DNA of 64,000 nucleotides, taken from the NCBI GenBank assembly GCA_004154925.1, contig QJNS01000156.1, positions 120,358 through 184,357 of the forward strand, written 5' to 3'. The stretch is from Monosporascus cannonballus (Eukaryota > Ascomycota > Sordariomycetes > Xylariales). A program made the translations under genes and the position numbers. Under the pieces are notes generated by a model. The model was not told the origin of the DNA, searched no databases, and saw only the letters and a list, made by a program, of their open reading frames with translations. Shown here in pieces: positions 1 to 11,161 of this stretch (position 1 is its first letter; each line of letters opens with the position of its first letter).

Positions 1-724
1 TCGATGCTCGACTCCTGACGGTCTCTATCTCCGTTGTTATCGTGCTTCTTATTAGGAGGCCCCCTTTAAAACGAGGTTCGGCGCTCAGAGGTCTGCATTA
101 CAGTTGGACACTTACAGCCAAACTCACATCTTAGTTCATTGGCGTCGTTGTCCCCTAGTAGGTGACTCACCGTCGAGAGAAGCAATAGACATGCCTACAC
201 AGTCAACCGGTCCGGGCGGAATGCCTGCCGCCGCCTAGCATCCTATTGTCTTTGCCAGGCTACGTGGCTAGCTTCAATGAATGACTTCGTTGGCTGCAGA
301 GAGATGACGCCTCTCGACGTTGAGACAAGGTGCTCTACCTGGTCCATGCTTAGCATGGAGAAATTCAATGCTCAGGATGACTGGACATTACTCATTGGAG
401 TGCTCTAACCCTCGTTGTCTTTTGAGCAATCGCCCGGGAGCCAATCAAACCACAGGCTCGCCTCCTCGTCCGATCTCCCAAACGCCGACTACCCCCCTGA
501 TAGGGTCGCCTGTTAATATCAACCACGCACAATTGGAAACATTCTCCATTTTGCAGAATTAGGGTCACGGTTCTGGTACTGGCTGTAGAATATTTCTACA
601 TAACCAATCGCCGCTCGCCCTCAAATCACTCATTCTCTACCGGCACGACATCCTACCCAGGCATCGCCTATTTTTCCGAGCTTATCGCCAACTACTCTAC
701 ACTCTTTCCGTTTCTCATTCGTCA
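1..724. other. 5' flank of the first gene, possible unassigned upstream exons
   Basis: No gene can be assigned with confidence. Two stretches look weakly protein-like on the plus strand: a frame at 320-562 rich in Pro/Thr/Ser, and a frame open from 504 to 845 without a clear ATG. The second could be an earlier exon of the next gene, because a donor-like GTACCG at 735 joined to the acceptor at 892-894 would also keep that gene's downstream frame. The window begins inside this region, so an upstream part may be missing. Confidence 0.3.
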
Positions 725-2173
725 ATGCCTGAAGGTACCGGCAGCCAACGATCTACTTACAGACACGATATTCTTGATTGCTATCAAGCCACTCTGTGAC
801 TTTAGTTGCCCACTGACCCCTGCCTTCAACTCCCCTTTATCGTGACTGGCCCCGCGTTAGTCCACGATCATTCTCCGTCAAACTGGATTCTCAGGACACC
901 CAATATACTCATACTGCGTCGACTGAGCTGCCCTACCCAGCTACTAAGCTTGTTATAGGACAGCATCTCTGGGTTCATCCACATCAGCCTTATTGGGCTT
1001 GGCTGGTTGTTGGCTCATTTTACGACTCAGAGGACCGTGAGCTCTGGCACATTGAGGTGTTCCTTGGTAATAAAGTTAACGATAACGACTCGGCGCCTGG
1101 TGGTGAGTGTCCCCTTTATGATTTGCTACCAGTCATTCGGTATTTAAGTTTGTCACAACCGGGGGTTTCTCCTTTTTTATGACGTCCCGCTCCTCTCCCT
1201 TTTTTTACATCTTCGATTAGCATTCTTCTGACTTGTATCGTACAGCAATCTCTCCTGGGACAACCACCCTCAACACACTCGAGAACGACATCAACAATAG
1301 TGCTGTCACCTTCCGACAGGACACCGAGAACTTCAGTACATACGACTGTGAGCCAACCTTCTTTCGCTTCGGAGGCCGCCACTCTCTCAACCCTGAGACC
1401 ATCCACGGCTTTGTTCCTCGTCTCCCCCAAAACCCTTGGAACACTCTACCCACAGGAATGTCTGGCGGCTGGAACCCCAGCTTTGGCTGGGATCATTCCC
1501 GGGCCAATGCCCCCTTTCAGATGTCCGCTCCCAACGTCGCTTATCTAGGTAGGCTCGCGTACAGCGTTCTCGGTCGAACCAAGTAAGCCGGTCTTCACGT
1601 GTCACAGAAGCTAACACTTTGTTAGGACTCTTCGGTGCTCAGCCACCCTTTCCCATGCAAGCTCCTAGTTTTACCATTCCGCAGAATGGCTTCATTCATC
1701 CCCTTCCGGTCTTCCCTGGCCAGGCACCCCGCTTTCCTAACCCCCGGCCCGCCATCGACCCCGAGTATCCTGCCACCTACATGAGCAACTCCACTGGCGG
1801 CATCGGGTGCGAGCCTGGCTATAACTTGTTCCACCCACCCGAATATACTAAGGTGCACATCATCAAGTCGCGGACCGCACCCTGGCAGAACCCGCCCGGC
1901 ATGGCTCTCAGCTTCGGTGCATTCCACATCCCCACCAGCGTCACCCTCAGCGACATCCTGAAGGGTTTCGGTGCCAACAACGGAAATCCCAAGAAGAATC
2001 GGATCACCGAGGTCACCCAGGGCCACAACGGCAGATGGTACAAGGGCGTCACCATTTCTGGTGATGATAGGGACCAGGTCTCGAAGACACTGAAGCAGAT
2101 GGGCTGGGATCGCAGCCGGACCGGTCGCGCTGGTGAAAAGCCGGTTATTTGGTTGTGGATTACCAAGGACTGA
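725..2173 (+). CDS. four-exon gene, conserved-looking protein of unknown function
   Basis: Four exons join without breaking frame: 725-795, 861-1102, 1246-1548 and 1626-2173, giving about 387 residues. Intron 2 starts GTGAGT at 1103 and ends TACAG at 1245. Intron 3 starts GTAGGC at 1549, carries a GCTAAC branch site and ends TTAG at 1625. These two introns are convincing; the first is weaker (GTGACT donor) and the ATG context is poor, so the 5' end is uncertain. The middle of the protein is rich in Pro, Gly and Asn. The last 110 or so residues look like a folded domain with a basic, Trp-containing end (motifs NGRWYKGVTISGDD, GWDRSRTGR, WLWITKD). I do not recognise a named family, and no signal peptide or membrane segment is visible. 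GC content is normal, so RIP has not touched it. Confidence 0.68.
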
Positions 2174-4427
2174 TTCCACTCAGCCCAGGCATGGCACGAC
2201 GTTCTCATGATGGATGGTCGTCAAATGGTTTGGCGCGGCGGAGGTGCGAATGGCGGGAAACGGTGTTTCGTTTGATTTTATTTTCTTTGTGTTTTCCACT
2301 GCGGAGATATCCATGGCGATGGCGGGTGTCAAAAAATGGCGGCTATTTCCTTATCAGTTAAAAGGGGGTGCGTTGTCTGGTGGATTGGGTGGGTGTGTTT
2401 CCCATGCGGGTTGTAACTGGGTTTCGCTGCCGGCATGTTTCAGCGCAATGTATCGCGTTTAGTTTTCCTTTTCATAATTCTCTGCACACCATACCGCTCT
2501 TAGTTCTTAGAGTAGTGCGGCAGTATAAGCAACTACATAGTAATATTATGCGATGAATTTATCATTGTCCCACCACCAGGACTGATACGCAAGTATCCTA
2601 TTTGGCATGTGCCGCGATAGTATCATGTGTGTAACTAATGGGGCGCTGCATTCCCAGATGACGCTGTTGGAGTTGGATAGTAACTAGCAACCTCCCAAGA
2701 CCATCCTGCTAATTGGTCCCCCTGAATCTTACACTCTGCCGTTAAATAGGTTGCGATATGGTGAAAATAACCCAGATTTTATTGTCAACCCCCTCCCCAC
2801 CCCCAACACACACACAAAGACAGATATCGTGCCTTGAAGAATTCACAGCAATGATATGTCAAACGGATAAATATAGCCGTCTTAGGACGAGCTCGGAAAT
2901 TTGCTGAGCGTCATAACAGCAATTGTGGGAGCTATTGCCATTCGAATATTTCGAGCATGGCGAGACTCCTTGGAGTTAGAAACTGACATTCTTTATTAGA
3001 ACGAGGAACTATCCAGGATTCTAATTACCACCGGCCAGCCTCGGGATCTGAGGAAACGCGCTGGTATCTCGAGAAGAACATCAAATTGGAACATCACATC
3101 CCTCCTTCAGTGACTGTCTAGGAATCCGGATCCAGAAAAGTGGGTCTACCCCTATACGCTTCCGGAATAAAAAATCCTTTCATTATCTTCCATACGTTTT
3201 CATAATGATTAATAATGGAATGATACGCTTAATAATCCATTTATTCGTGTATATATATAGCCTTGAATTTTCCAGTTGTTGTTGGGAATTTAGAGCTTTG
3301 GGACATTATCAATATAACACCCTTTCTCGCAGACTGGGAGGAGACTTCGGCACGATATCCTGCTGACACAGCGCCAAGGTACCTGTAGGAAAGGCCCCAG
3401 CCTCCAGGATCTCGGATATCGCTATATGGCTATATAAGGAGGCTTCAGATCCCAGGTCGACCGGTGATCCTCACTCGTCCGACTTTAAGCCTTTTGACCC
3501 TAGATGTTGCGTTTCAGAGGTGGACACGACGGTACCGTGGCCACCATTTAGCTACCGGCTGCGCCACCACCACCCAGTGTATTGCGACGTTGAATGAAGC
3601 TATTGCTTAAGTTGCAGTAGGACTCCAGCTATCACACGCTGCAGTGACGAAAGGTTCCCTGAGAACACACTGAATAACCTGAAGGGGGACAATAACCTTT
3701 TTGAGTTATGCCTAGGTCAGACCTATTGTGAAAGGGTTGTTCTACGTACACCTTGAACTTTTCGATGAATCTACAGGTTGACTTTCTTGAAAGTGGCCAC
3801 GATCCATCAAATTGCCACAAGACCTCCTAGAATGTACTACCCCTTTTACAGTAACCAGAACTATTGCATTCATTGACGTCACTACTTGGATAATATCGGT
3901 TTAGCGCAAAAATGCAATCTCTAAGGTATGTACACGGGCTAGAGTTGACTTGAATCAATGAGTGAGTGTACAAGGCGCGGAATTGAGTTCGGATACGTAC
4001 GAAATGTCCGGCGTGTTCGTGGCAAGTCTTTTAGGTTCTTGAGTTTGCAAGGCCTACACAAACCTCCGGAGGTGGGTTATAAGTTCATGTTTTCAGATAA
4101 GCTTCACGCAGACGGAATATATACAGGTGGCTTTTACAGCCATATCTGCTAATCCTTCGAAGCAACTTTCCCTTCACTACCTTTCAAGAGTCTTCTCTTT
4201 AAGCCGACCTCACGGAAAACGACGACTGCTCTACTCAAAACTCCTTCATCAGACCTCCTCACCAGACTTTTCCAATCACCCAACACTTAGCAACGTTGCA
4301 TCATAGCAAAATCTATTCTCTCGCCAGCACGCGACAGGGCTAATATACTCCCACACGCACTGCGTTCTTCTGCGCTTCATCCGGCTCCCATTCGGTTGAC
4401 CTAGGTACAGCTTTGCGCTGTGACATG
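2174..4427. other. intergenic, no gene recognised
   Basis: Both strands show only short frames that do not read as protein. The first 300 bases after the stop are probably 3' UTR. A TATATAAGG-like stretch lies near 3430. The 200 bases before 4428 are C/T-rich, as in many fungal promoters, and may be the promoter or 5' UTR copied with the SAR1-like sequence. Confidence 0.4.
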
Positions 4428-4959
4428 ATGTGGATTCTCGACTTGTTTTACGACGCTATATTATTTCTCGGCCTGTGGAATAAGCAAGCCAAGCTCCTTT
4501 TCCTCGGACTAGACAATGCCGGAAAATCGACATTGTTGTACAGGCTCAAGGAAGGCAGGCCTGGCGCCTCCCTTCCTACAATGCACCCAACATCACAAGT
4601 ACTTACGAGTGGCAAGGTGCAGCGCACCACGTTCGACCTCGGCGGCCGCCGGCAAGCCTGGCGGCTTTGGAGAGATTATTTCCCCAAAGTGAGCGGCATC
4701 GTGTTCCTTATCGGCGCCACAGACCGGAACCGATTCGCTGAGGCTAAGGCCGAGCTCCATAGTATCTTGTCGATGGAAGAGCTGTCTAAAATTCCCTTCG
4801 CGGTCCTGGGGAACAAGATCGACGATCCCGATGCCGTCTCGGCTGAGGAGCTTTGGGCTCCACACAAGTAATGGCCGGCCTATCCAGCTGTTCATGTGCT
4901 CCATAGTCATGCAGCACGGGTATGGGGATGCTTTCGCGTGGCTTACACGATACATCTAG
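4428..4959 (+). pseudogene. SAR1-type small GTPase copy, frameshifted
   Basis: The translation is plainly Sar1, the GTPase that starts COPII coat assembly at ER exit sites. It begins [15 protein letters not shown], the amphipathic N-terminal helix, and has P-loop GLDNAGKS (4506-4529), switch region HPTS, DLGG (4635-4646) and NKID (4812-4823). The first frame stops at 4870-4872, after about 148 residues. The C-terminal part ([12 protein letters not shown]...GYGDAFAWL) continues in another frame to the stop at 4957-4959. One extra base in the TTT run at 4852-4854 explains the break. The residue after DLGG is Arg (4647-4649); in Sar1 it is the catalytic His needed for GTP hydrolysis. No intron is visible, whereas fungal sar1 genes normally have several, so this may be a retrocopy. 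The lesion is an indel and the His->Arg change is A->G, so neither is RIP. A sequencing error at the T run cannot be excluded. Confidence 0.85.
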
Positions 4960-5716
4960 TAGGGCGGTGTGAAGGCTCATGTAGCATGGCAAGTCATACT
5001 CAAGGACCATATATTGGTTATACGCGAACGTATTCGCACATAGCATAATACTTTGCCCAGAGCAATGCCGCCCTTAGGGCTTCCCCATCCAAGGTCTCTA
5101 CGCCGAATTGTGCGCGGGACCATGTCCTGCCCTATTCCATCATCTAGCAGCGAGCCCTCAGCAGCATCGCCTTCCCAGTGCGCCGCACTCCGCCCTGGAA
5201 ACGACAGGGGCTCCAAGAGCATCAATTTTATCACTTTAAGATAAGGGTAATGATGCCCGTACAGCACTTGGCATTATAGATATGTTGTGCCCTGAGCCTC
5301 CTGATTTGACACTTAGTGTAGAATCCTGAGGGTATTCAGCCTATCTTTGACACTCACTTCCTCTTAAAATCCGATGGTTTGACATTGTCACTCGTCCGTA
5401 GGGTAATCAGGCCCTATACACGCGCGAGGAGATACTTGGGATTGAGCTGGATCTATAGAAAACAGCAGGATGCGGTTAGCACCTCCAAGGCCTAGCGAAA
5501 GGTACTACTACAATGCGATATTCTCTACCTATAATTAATAGGTGAGCTACGCCTTTATCATGTAGTGGGAATTGTGTAATTGAATGGTCAAGAAGCGGCC
5601 GCTAACAAAGCTTGACTGACGAGTCAAATGATAGTAGCTTATGGTATTTGGATTTTGTTCACATCATCCCGTCAATGCAATGGCATGGCGCCCACGAAAG
5701 ATACCTACTAGCAATC
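4960..5716. other. intergenic, no gene recognised
   Basis: A minus-strand frame at 4977-5267 and its plus-strand mirror are open but have no recognisable motif and no supporting splice sites. The rest has no frame of note. It lies between the end of the SAR1-like copy and the 3' end of the methyltransferase gene. Confidence 0.35.
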
Positions 5717-6682
5717 TCACAGTGGCTTCCGCCCCCAAGCGCGAACAACAAGACCATGGACTCTTGTATCCCCAGACAGTTCTCTCTCAGCCTCTGCGAT
5801 TAGAACACCAGCTTCCTCCTGCGTTCTCATACTGTCGACACCACCAAGAGCGAGAATTCCCTGCAGGCCTTGTCTCATGAACGCTGTAACCATTTGCTGC
5901 TCCGATGAGAGGAATCCGTCTCTGTGGGGTCTATAGAGACATGAGTTATACGGGTGAGTCTTTTCGTCGCAGTCGGTGTATCCGGCGTCTCTTAGATAGC
6001 TGAGCATACTCAGCGGGATCCTGTTTCTCGTGTCAACACTATGACCATAATCATGCGAGGGCTGTCGAAATGATCGTCATTTTCTCAGCCCTTGCTCTTG
6101 TGTTCTTTGGCAGACTTACTCAATATCGCGGCCTACAGCCATGACAAAAGCATATGTCAGCTCTTGGTACTTGAATAATGCTCGACTGGGTGGCTGGGCC
6201 GCGAAGTGGAGATCTCCTGTCTCCGCCCAAACCAGCCAACCTCCTGGACGGAGCAGAGAAAGAGCGTTGCGAGCCAACCAAACTCCCATTCCCTTCTTAG
6301 CGGCACAGACGAATAGCCGTATATGGACAACATCAAAGCGATCATGAAGCTGCTCGGGGAAGGGCTGGTACATATCCGCGAAGCCTAACTTGATATTTTC
6401 TGGTAATGCCTTTGGAAACTTCACGGTGTTGAAATCGAGGCCGACTAACTCGGCCGATGCTGGGAGTACCTTGGCGAGCTCCCTCAGCCACACCGCGCTT
6501 CCGGTGGCCAGTTCTAGGACACTAGGGGAGGGTTTGGTCGATAATTCGGCTGCAATATGAGGGGGTAAAAGGTCGTTCTCCATCACATTGTCGAAGAATA
6601 TATGTTGAGAATCAAGGCGGTTACGCTCGGCATCACCGGAGCCTTCGTTCAAAATATAAATGGATTTGCTATAGCTACACAT
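5717..6682 (-). CDS. LaeA-like SAM-dependent methyltransferase
   Basis: Two exons, 6682-6120 and 6020-5717, are joined by a 99-base intron with a GTAAGT donor (6119) and a CAG acceptor (6021). The junction keeps frame and gives about 288 residues. The N-terminus (YILNEGSGDAERNRLDSQH) and motif I (VLELATGSAVWLRELA) are those of the class I Rossmann-fold methyltransferases grouped around LaeA and many secondary-metabolite enzymes. ADMYQPFPEQ, FDVVHIRLF and LLRPGGWLVWAE supply the later motifs, and the protein ends in VHGLVVRAWGRKPL. Motif I has Ala-Thr-Gly-Ser instead of the usual G-T-G, as in many family members. The frame extends upstream to 6781, but the Met at 6682 fits the family start better. 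The substrate is unknown. A relic of a related gene lies at 55911-56014. Confidence 0.85.
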
Positions 6683-7225
6683 CTTTGGAGCATTTGGTAG
6701 CAGAGACGCGAATTTGAACTTTATTAAGCCGTTTGGTATCCTATTGGTACATAAGGAGCTTCTTTTCCAAAATCCACCCAAGTCTCGAGCCAGATACTAC
6801 CTTTTATACCAACGCCGTGCACAGGCAATACGCAGAACCATGTTGCGCTCGGACCTTACAAGTCATCTGAGCCCGGTCAGCGCCGCTGCAGTGCTCGATA
6901 GAAACATGTTGGTAGAAGTATTAATCTGCCGTATCTGCTGTAACGTCGTCTGCATCTTGGGAGATATAGTAAGCGACCTTTCGTAGACGCCAGCTGAAAG
7001 CTGAAATCTCCACACTTGGGTGTTGTGGACCCACTGGCCAGAAGAGTCGAGATGCCTGAGATAGATAGGTTCCGAATCTCCAGCAGTGACTCCGCCTAGA
7101 GGAGAGATATTGTTGTTGTTGTTGAGGAAGGTAACAATGTGGTGATCAGTGAAAACTAAGGGCCAACAGTTGATCAATAGCTGGGTTAGCCAAATAGATC
7201 AGCCCCTAGCCAAAATACTTATAAG
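6683..7225. other. upstream region of the methyltransferase, weak minus-strand ORF
   Basis: A minus-strand frame at 7177-6863 (104 residues, with an Asn run and the motif SGQWVHNTQVWRFQLSAG) reads somewhat like protein but matches nothing I recognise. It could be a relic or an unassigned exon. The remainder should include the promoter of the methyltransferase gene. Confidence 0.3.
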
Positions 7226-7385
7226 CCATCTCCGGTATCGCTTTCTCATAGCTACAGCTGTATTTACATGTATTGAAGGAGGATTTATTACCCCTTTTAT
7301 GTTGATTCGGACTTGCTAGAGGTCAACCTGATAATTTATTCTCCTTCAGCTGCAAATGCTTCAATGTGTGATAGCAGTGTCTCAT
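7226..7385. repeat. duplicated block, left copy
   Basis: About 160 bases here align with 56076-56236 in the same orientation. Shared anchors include CTCCGGTATC, TAGCTACAG, TGTATTTAC, AAGGAGG, CTAGAGGTCA, GCTTCA and GTGTGTGATG-like sequence before TCTCAT. In both places the block lies on the upstream side of a LaeA-like methyltransferase sequence. It is therefore most simply an old copy of that gene's upstream region, although it could be part of another repeat. Confidence 0.75.
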
Positions 7386-7991
7386 ATCGTACGACTTCTT
7401 GCTAAGACGTGTTCAAGCTTGATTGGAGGTACCGAGGCGGAAGATGCGTGTGAAAAGGCCAAGCCCAGTTGACGACATGTCGGGGGGTCGGCGTGTGCCA
7501 GTGGCTGCAGGTTAATGCATGGAGGGTTTATGCTCCTAAAGTTCGGCATCGGACATTCATCGATGGCCGACCCTTTCTTTTGACGACGCGCCTCAAAAAA
7601 TTCGCAGTGCACACTGATTCAAAGCTGAGTCCCGCAACGGGAACTGAGTTACAAGATTCTTCGTTCATGACACCACGATCACTGGGAGTTATGCTTCTGT
7701 GATACAAGGCGCCGGGTAATTTTAGCTCGAGTCCTGGGAGCCAATTAATTGTAGCAAAATGATGGCGGGTCGTGGAAATCTTGGTATTGATGGTAGCACC
7801 AATTGCCCTTCTGCACAGCATATTCAATGACCGCCGACTCCGAGATATATGTGACGAATGGCAATTGCACCTGATATACCCCACCCCTGGACTTCCAAAG
7901 ATACGGGGCCGGGAGGGTCCACTTCGGATGATGGATTAGATTAGATTAGATTAAATAAGGGCTCCTCAGCCCGTGCCTACGACTTGCATTA
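7386..7991. other. GC-normal stretch before the AT block, no gene assigned
   Basis: Overlapping minus-strand frames at 7612-7382 and 7884-7528 and a plus-strand frame at 7469-7702 are open but show no motif, signal or consistent splicing. They may be remains of a lost gene. Base composition collapses to AT-rich shortly after 8160. Confidence 0.3.
7934..7953. repeat. GATTA tandem repeat, four units
   Basis: Four perfect copies of the pentamer GATTA occur 38 bases before the start of the internal telomere-associated repeat. The unit resembles TTAGGG only loosely. Confidence 0.9.
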
Positions 7992-8009
7992 CCTCATCTT
8001 GATCAGGAC

Positions 8010-8163
8010 CCCATTTTGGAGGTTGTGGCTGCGCCTGCGGCGCAGCAGCCGTAGCCACAGCTATAGCTTTTGATCAAGAAATATCTGTCAGGGGTTTAAT
8101 ATATCAGCTAAACTCCTTTAAGAATAATACTTACAAAAATAATAAAACCTCCAAAATGAGGCC
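8010..8163. other. GC-rich hairpin and inverted repeat at the head of copy A
   Basis: GGCTGCGCC and GGCGCAGC form a short stem around TGC. Around it, CCCATTTTGGAGG (8011-8023) is repeated inverted as CCTCCAAAATGAG (8148-8160) with one mismatch, so the whole stretch could fold. The equivalent in copy B is partly lost through transitions. This is the only GC-rich part of the repeat. Confidence 0.7.
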
Positions 8164-9293
8164 TAATAATAAGTTAAAATTTTTTCGTTCCGTTTGGTAT
8201 ATTTTTATATAAATTCGCAAAAATTATTAATATTAATTTTAATAATATATATTAATTATAAAATTCTTAATATTTTAACTTATATAATTTAACGTAAAAT
8301 TAAAATCTTTATTTTTTAATATATTAATAGTTTTATTTAATATAAAATAAAAATTATTATAATAAAACATAATTTAAAATCCTAATTAATATATATTATA
8401 ACATTTTAATTTTTTTTAGTTAATATAATAATAATAATAAATAAAATTTAAAATCGCCTGTAATAAATTCCGAAATATATTTTGTAAAATAATTAAATAT
8501 AAGTAATATATTCGAATATTTAAAATAAATATTTTAAATTTTTAAATATTTAAATTTTTAAAATAAAATATGTATTTTTATTTAATATTTTTACCGGTAT
8601 TTTATTAATATAAATATAATTAACCTATATATTAATATTATGTATATAACCGATAACCTTATAAAAATTTTACGTTATCGGTTTATTTACTTTATATTAA
8701 ATATTATATTTATTAAATAAGACCATATTTTATAAAAAAAATAAATCAATATAGTATATAATTTAGTTTTCGAAAAACTTAATATTTTTTTTCGTTATTA
8801 AAATAAATTTTGGAAAATTTTTAATTATTTAAATCTTTTTCTTAATAAACGATTTAATTATTATTTAAATTATATTATTAATTAAGTTAACCGAAAAATA
8901 ATACATTTTTATATTAATAATTTTATATTTTGCTTTTATTTTAATATTTATAAATACGAAAAAACTTAATTTAAAAATAATTAACTATATAATTGCGGAA
9001 TAATATAAATATATTATTTTTAATTTTGAATAAATATTAAGTAATTAATTCTAAATTATTATATTAAATTTTGTTTTCGAATAACGATATAATTTAATTA
9101 TTATTTACGCAATATATTTATAATTAAATTTTTTTTTCTAATTTAATTATATTAACATTTATAATTACGTTTTATTTTTTTTATTTATATATATTAATTT
9201 ATATATATATTAATTATTAATGGTATTTAAAAAGAAAGCGCGAATTAAAATTTTTTTTATTAAATTAACGGATTAATTAAATTTAATTATATA

Positions 9294-11161
9294 ACGTACC
9301 ACACCACCGAGCTGTACACACCACCGAGCTGTACACTTTTTGGCACCTCACAACAACAAATTCAAATAACTTAATAACAATATATCGCATTAATTAAAAT
9401 TAATCGGATTTTTCTTCGCTAGACCTATTTACAGCTTTTTTACAAGTACGCGTATTATATCCGGGCTTACCGTAAACGCTATATTTCCGTTTCTTTATTT
9501 CAACCCTTTTACGACAACTACTTTCAGCCGTTATTAACTACATTTTTTTATTACCTTTTTTTTTCGGCCAGAAAAGCTTATCCTTTTTATGTAGTAAATA
9601 TTTCTTTTTTTTTGAAAACGTTTATTTTTAATTTTACGACGTTTATTAAGGACGTAGTTGGTTTCGCGCAATTAGGTAACCTTTTGTTCCAAGAAAGTAA
9701 CTTTATGCCAAAGCACCAGGTGACTTTTGGTTAACAGATTAACCGATTTAATGATTCTTGTCGGCGAACTACCCTGATACTTTCTGATCCTTCTTTGCAA
9801 GTGACGTTTTTGTTTCGTTATTTTACGGATATTTATAAGGGTTTTCGCAAAGGGCGAAAAACTGGAACCGGTAAAGGTAAGCGGAGAGACTATTAATATA
9901 AGTATAACTGGAATTTCCAAATCGGAAAAAACGTTATTAGGATGGAATAAAATAAGTCCGGTTTTTGCAAATCCGGATTTAATATTATCGGACGTTATGA
10001 TAATTTTAAACGCATTATGAAAGCTAACGAAAAAATTTTCTTTCGCGATATAAATATGGTAACGTTATATTAAATTTTTAATATAAAGCAAATAAATACG
10101 TTTTAAAACGGAAAAGTAAAAAACGTCGAAAGGTTAAAGCCGATAGAAAAAATGCGTTAATATACAAAACGTAATAATACCGTTATTCGCGCAGTATTTT
10201 TCGAATTCGATCGAATAATGGTTTTCGTAACCATCGAGGATAAAAAAACGTTTGGTTTTTTTCGTACGCGTTCGTATATATTTATCAAAATGTTAAATCC
10301 ATTTTAAACCTAATTCGTTTATTATTTAACTATTAGGACTGGTACCGATTTTCTAATCGGCTGGTAATGGGTTATCGCGATATTAGGAATTAAGGTGGGT
10401 TTTTTCCGCCAATATAATAAATGGCGGTAAAGCCCAACCTTACGAATTAATAGTTTGTAAAATTATAACTTATTCCTAATTACCTTATTACATTTATCTA
10501 GGTTTTTTACTTTTTTTAACGTTCGTAATTACTATGCCTGATGCTATAAGCAATCCTATTAAAAAACCCGTTTCGTCGAAATTATAAATATCTTTTTTTA
10601 CGATGCCGTATTTTGCGATTATAACCCGAACAAGTTCAAACCACTTGCGAAATACTTCTGGATTTTCGCATAATACCCTTTAATAATTGTTTTTTCGATT
10701 TAAATGCGTTTGGAGTTTTTGTTGCCGTTTAACAAATTTCGACGCCCAGTTAACCCCGACGCGTACTATAATGCGTTAGATTAATAACAAATTGGCCATA
10801 TTTTTAACATGTTGAAGCCGGATAGGAAACGTTCGCGTATTTAGGTCGAGGATTCGGTCGACAATCGATTTTTCTTCGGTCGGCGTTAATTTTTGCGAAT
10901 TGGGGGTAATATCGGTTCGGGTGCGTTTGCTATTAATTCGCATTCTTAAGGTAGTAAATGGGACGTTATAAATAGAACTAAGCTTTTTATAACTAAGCTT
11001 CGGGTTTTCTTTTTAGCCTAAACGGCTAGGTTCATTCTCGTTTCTTTTGTAAGCCGTTCCATGTTGTGGTTGTTGAGAAATAAGTAATTAAGTTGAATAG
11101 TTAAAATGGTGAAAAAAAGTGTACAGCTCGGTGGTGTGTACAGCTCGGTGGTATGATACGT
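9294..11161 (-). mobile_element. Fot1/pogo (Tc1-mariner) DNA transposon, RIP-degraded
   Basis: The element is 1,868 bases with terminal inverted repeats of about 45 bases and a TA target duplication (9292-9293 and 11162-11163). Each inverted repeat starts ACGTA and holds two tandem copies of CCACCGAGCTGTACAC before a T run. Two mismatches between the ends are C/T. The transposase lies on the minus strand. The flanks rejoin exactly as the uninterrupted terminal copy of the telomere-associated repeat, so the boundaries are secure. Confidence 0.93.
9480..11080 (-). pseudogene. Fot1/pogo transposase, inactivated by stops
   Basis: Read on the minus strand, the CENP-B-type DNA-binding region includes LTPTEEKSIVDRILDL (about 10890-10840) and a VGVNWASKFVKR block. 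The DDE core has NFDETGFLIG (about 10580-10550) with the first catalytic Asp, and ILDGYENH (about 10245-10222) with the second. The basic C-terminal tail includes RIRKYQGSSPTRIIK (within 9920-9672), typical of fungal pogo transposases. Several stops fall where Gln, Arg or Trp codons would be expected, as RIP would cause. No working protein can be made from this copy. Confidence 0.88.

Noticed and set aside
320..562. An 80-residue plus-strand frame, Pro/Thr-rich in its second half
   Set aside because: No splice partner, weak start context and no motif; kept only as a possible upstream exon.
4977..5267. A 96-residue minus-strand frame and its plus-strand mirror
   Set aside because: No family signature, no splice signals, and equal openness on both strands suggests compositional chance.
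6863..7177. A 104-residue minus-strand frame upstream of the methyltransferase
   Set aside because: Readable but unmatched to anything I know; not enough to call a gene.
7382..7884. Overlapping minus-strand frames of 76 and 118 residues
   Set aside because: No domain, no consistent splicing and no similarity to the matching right-hand island.
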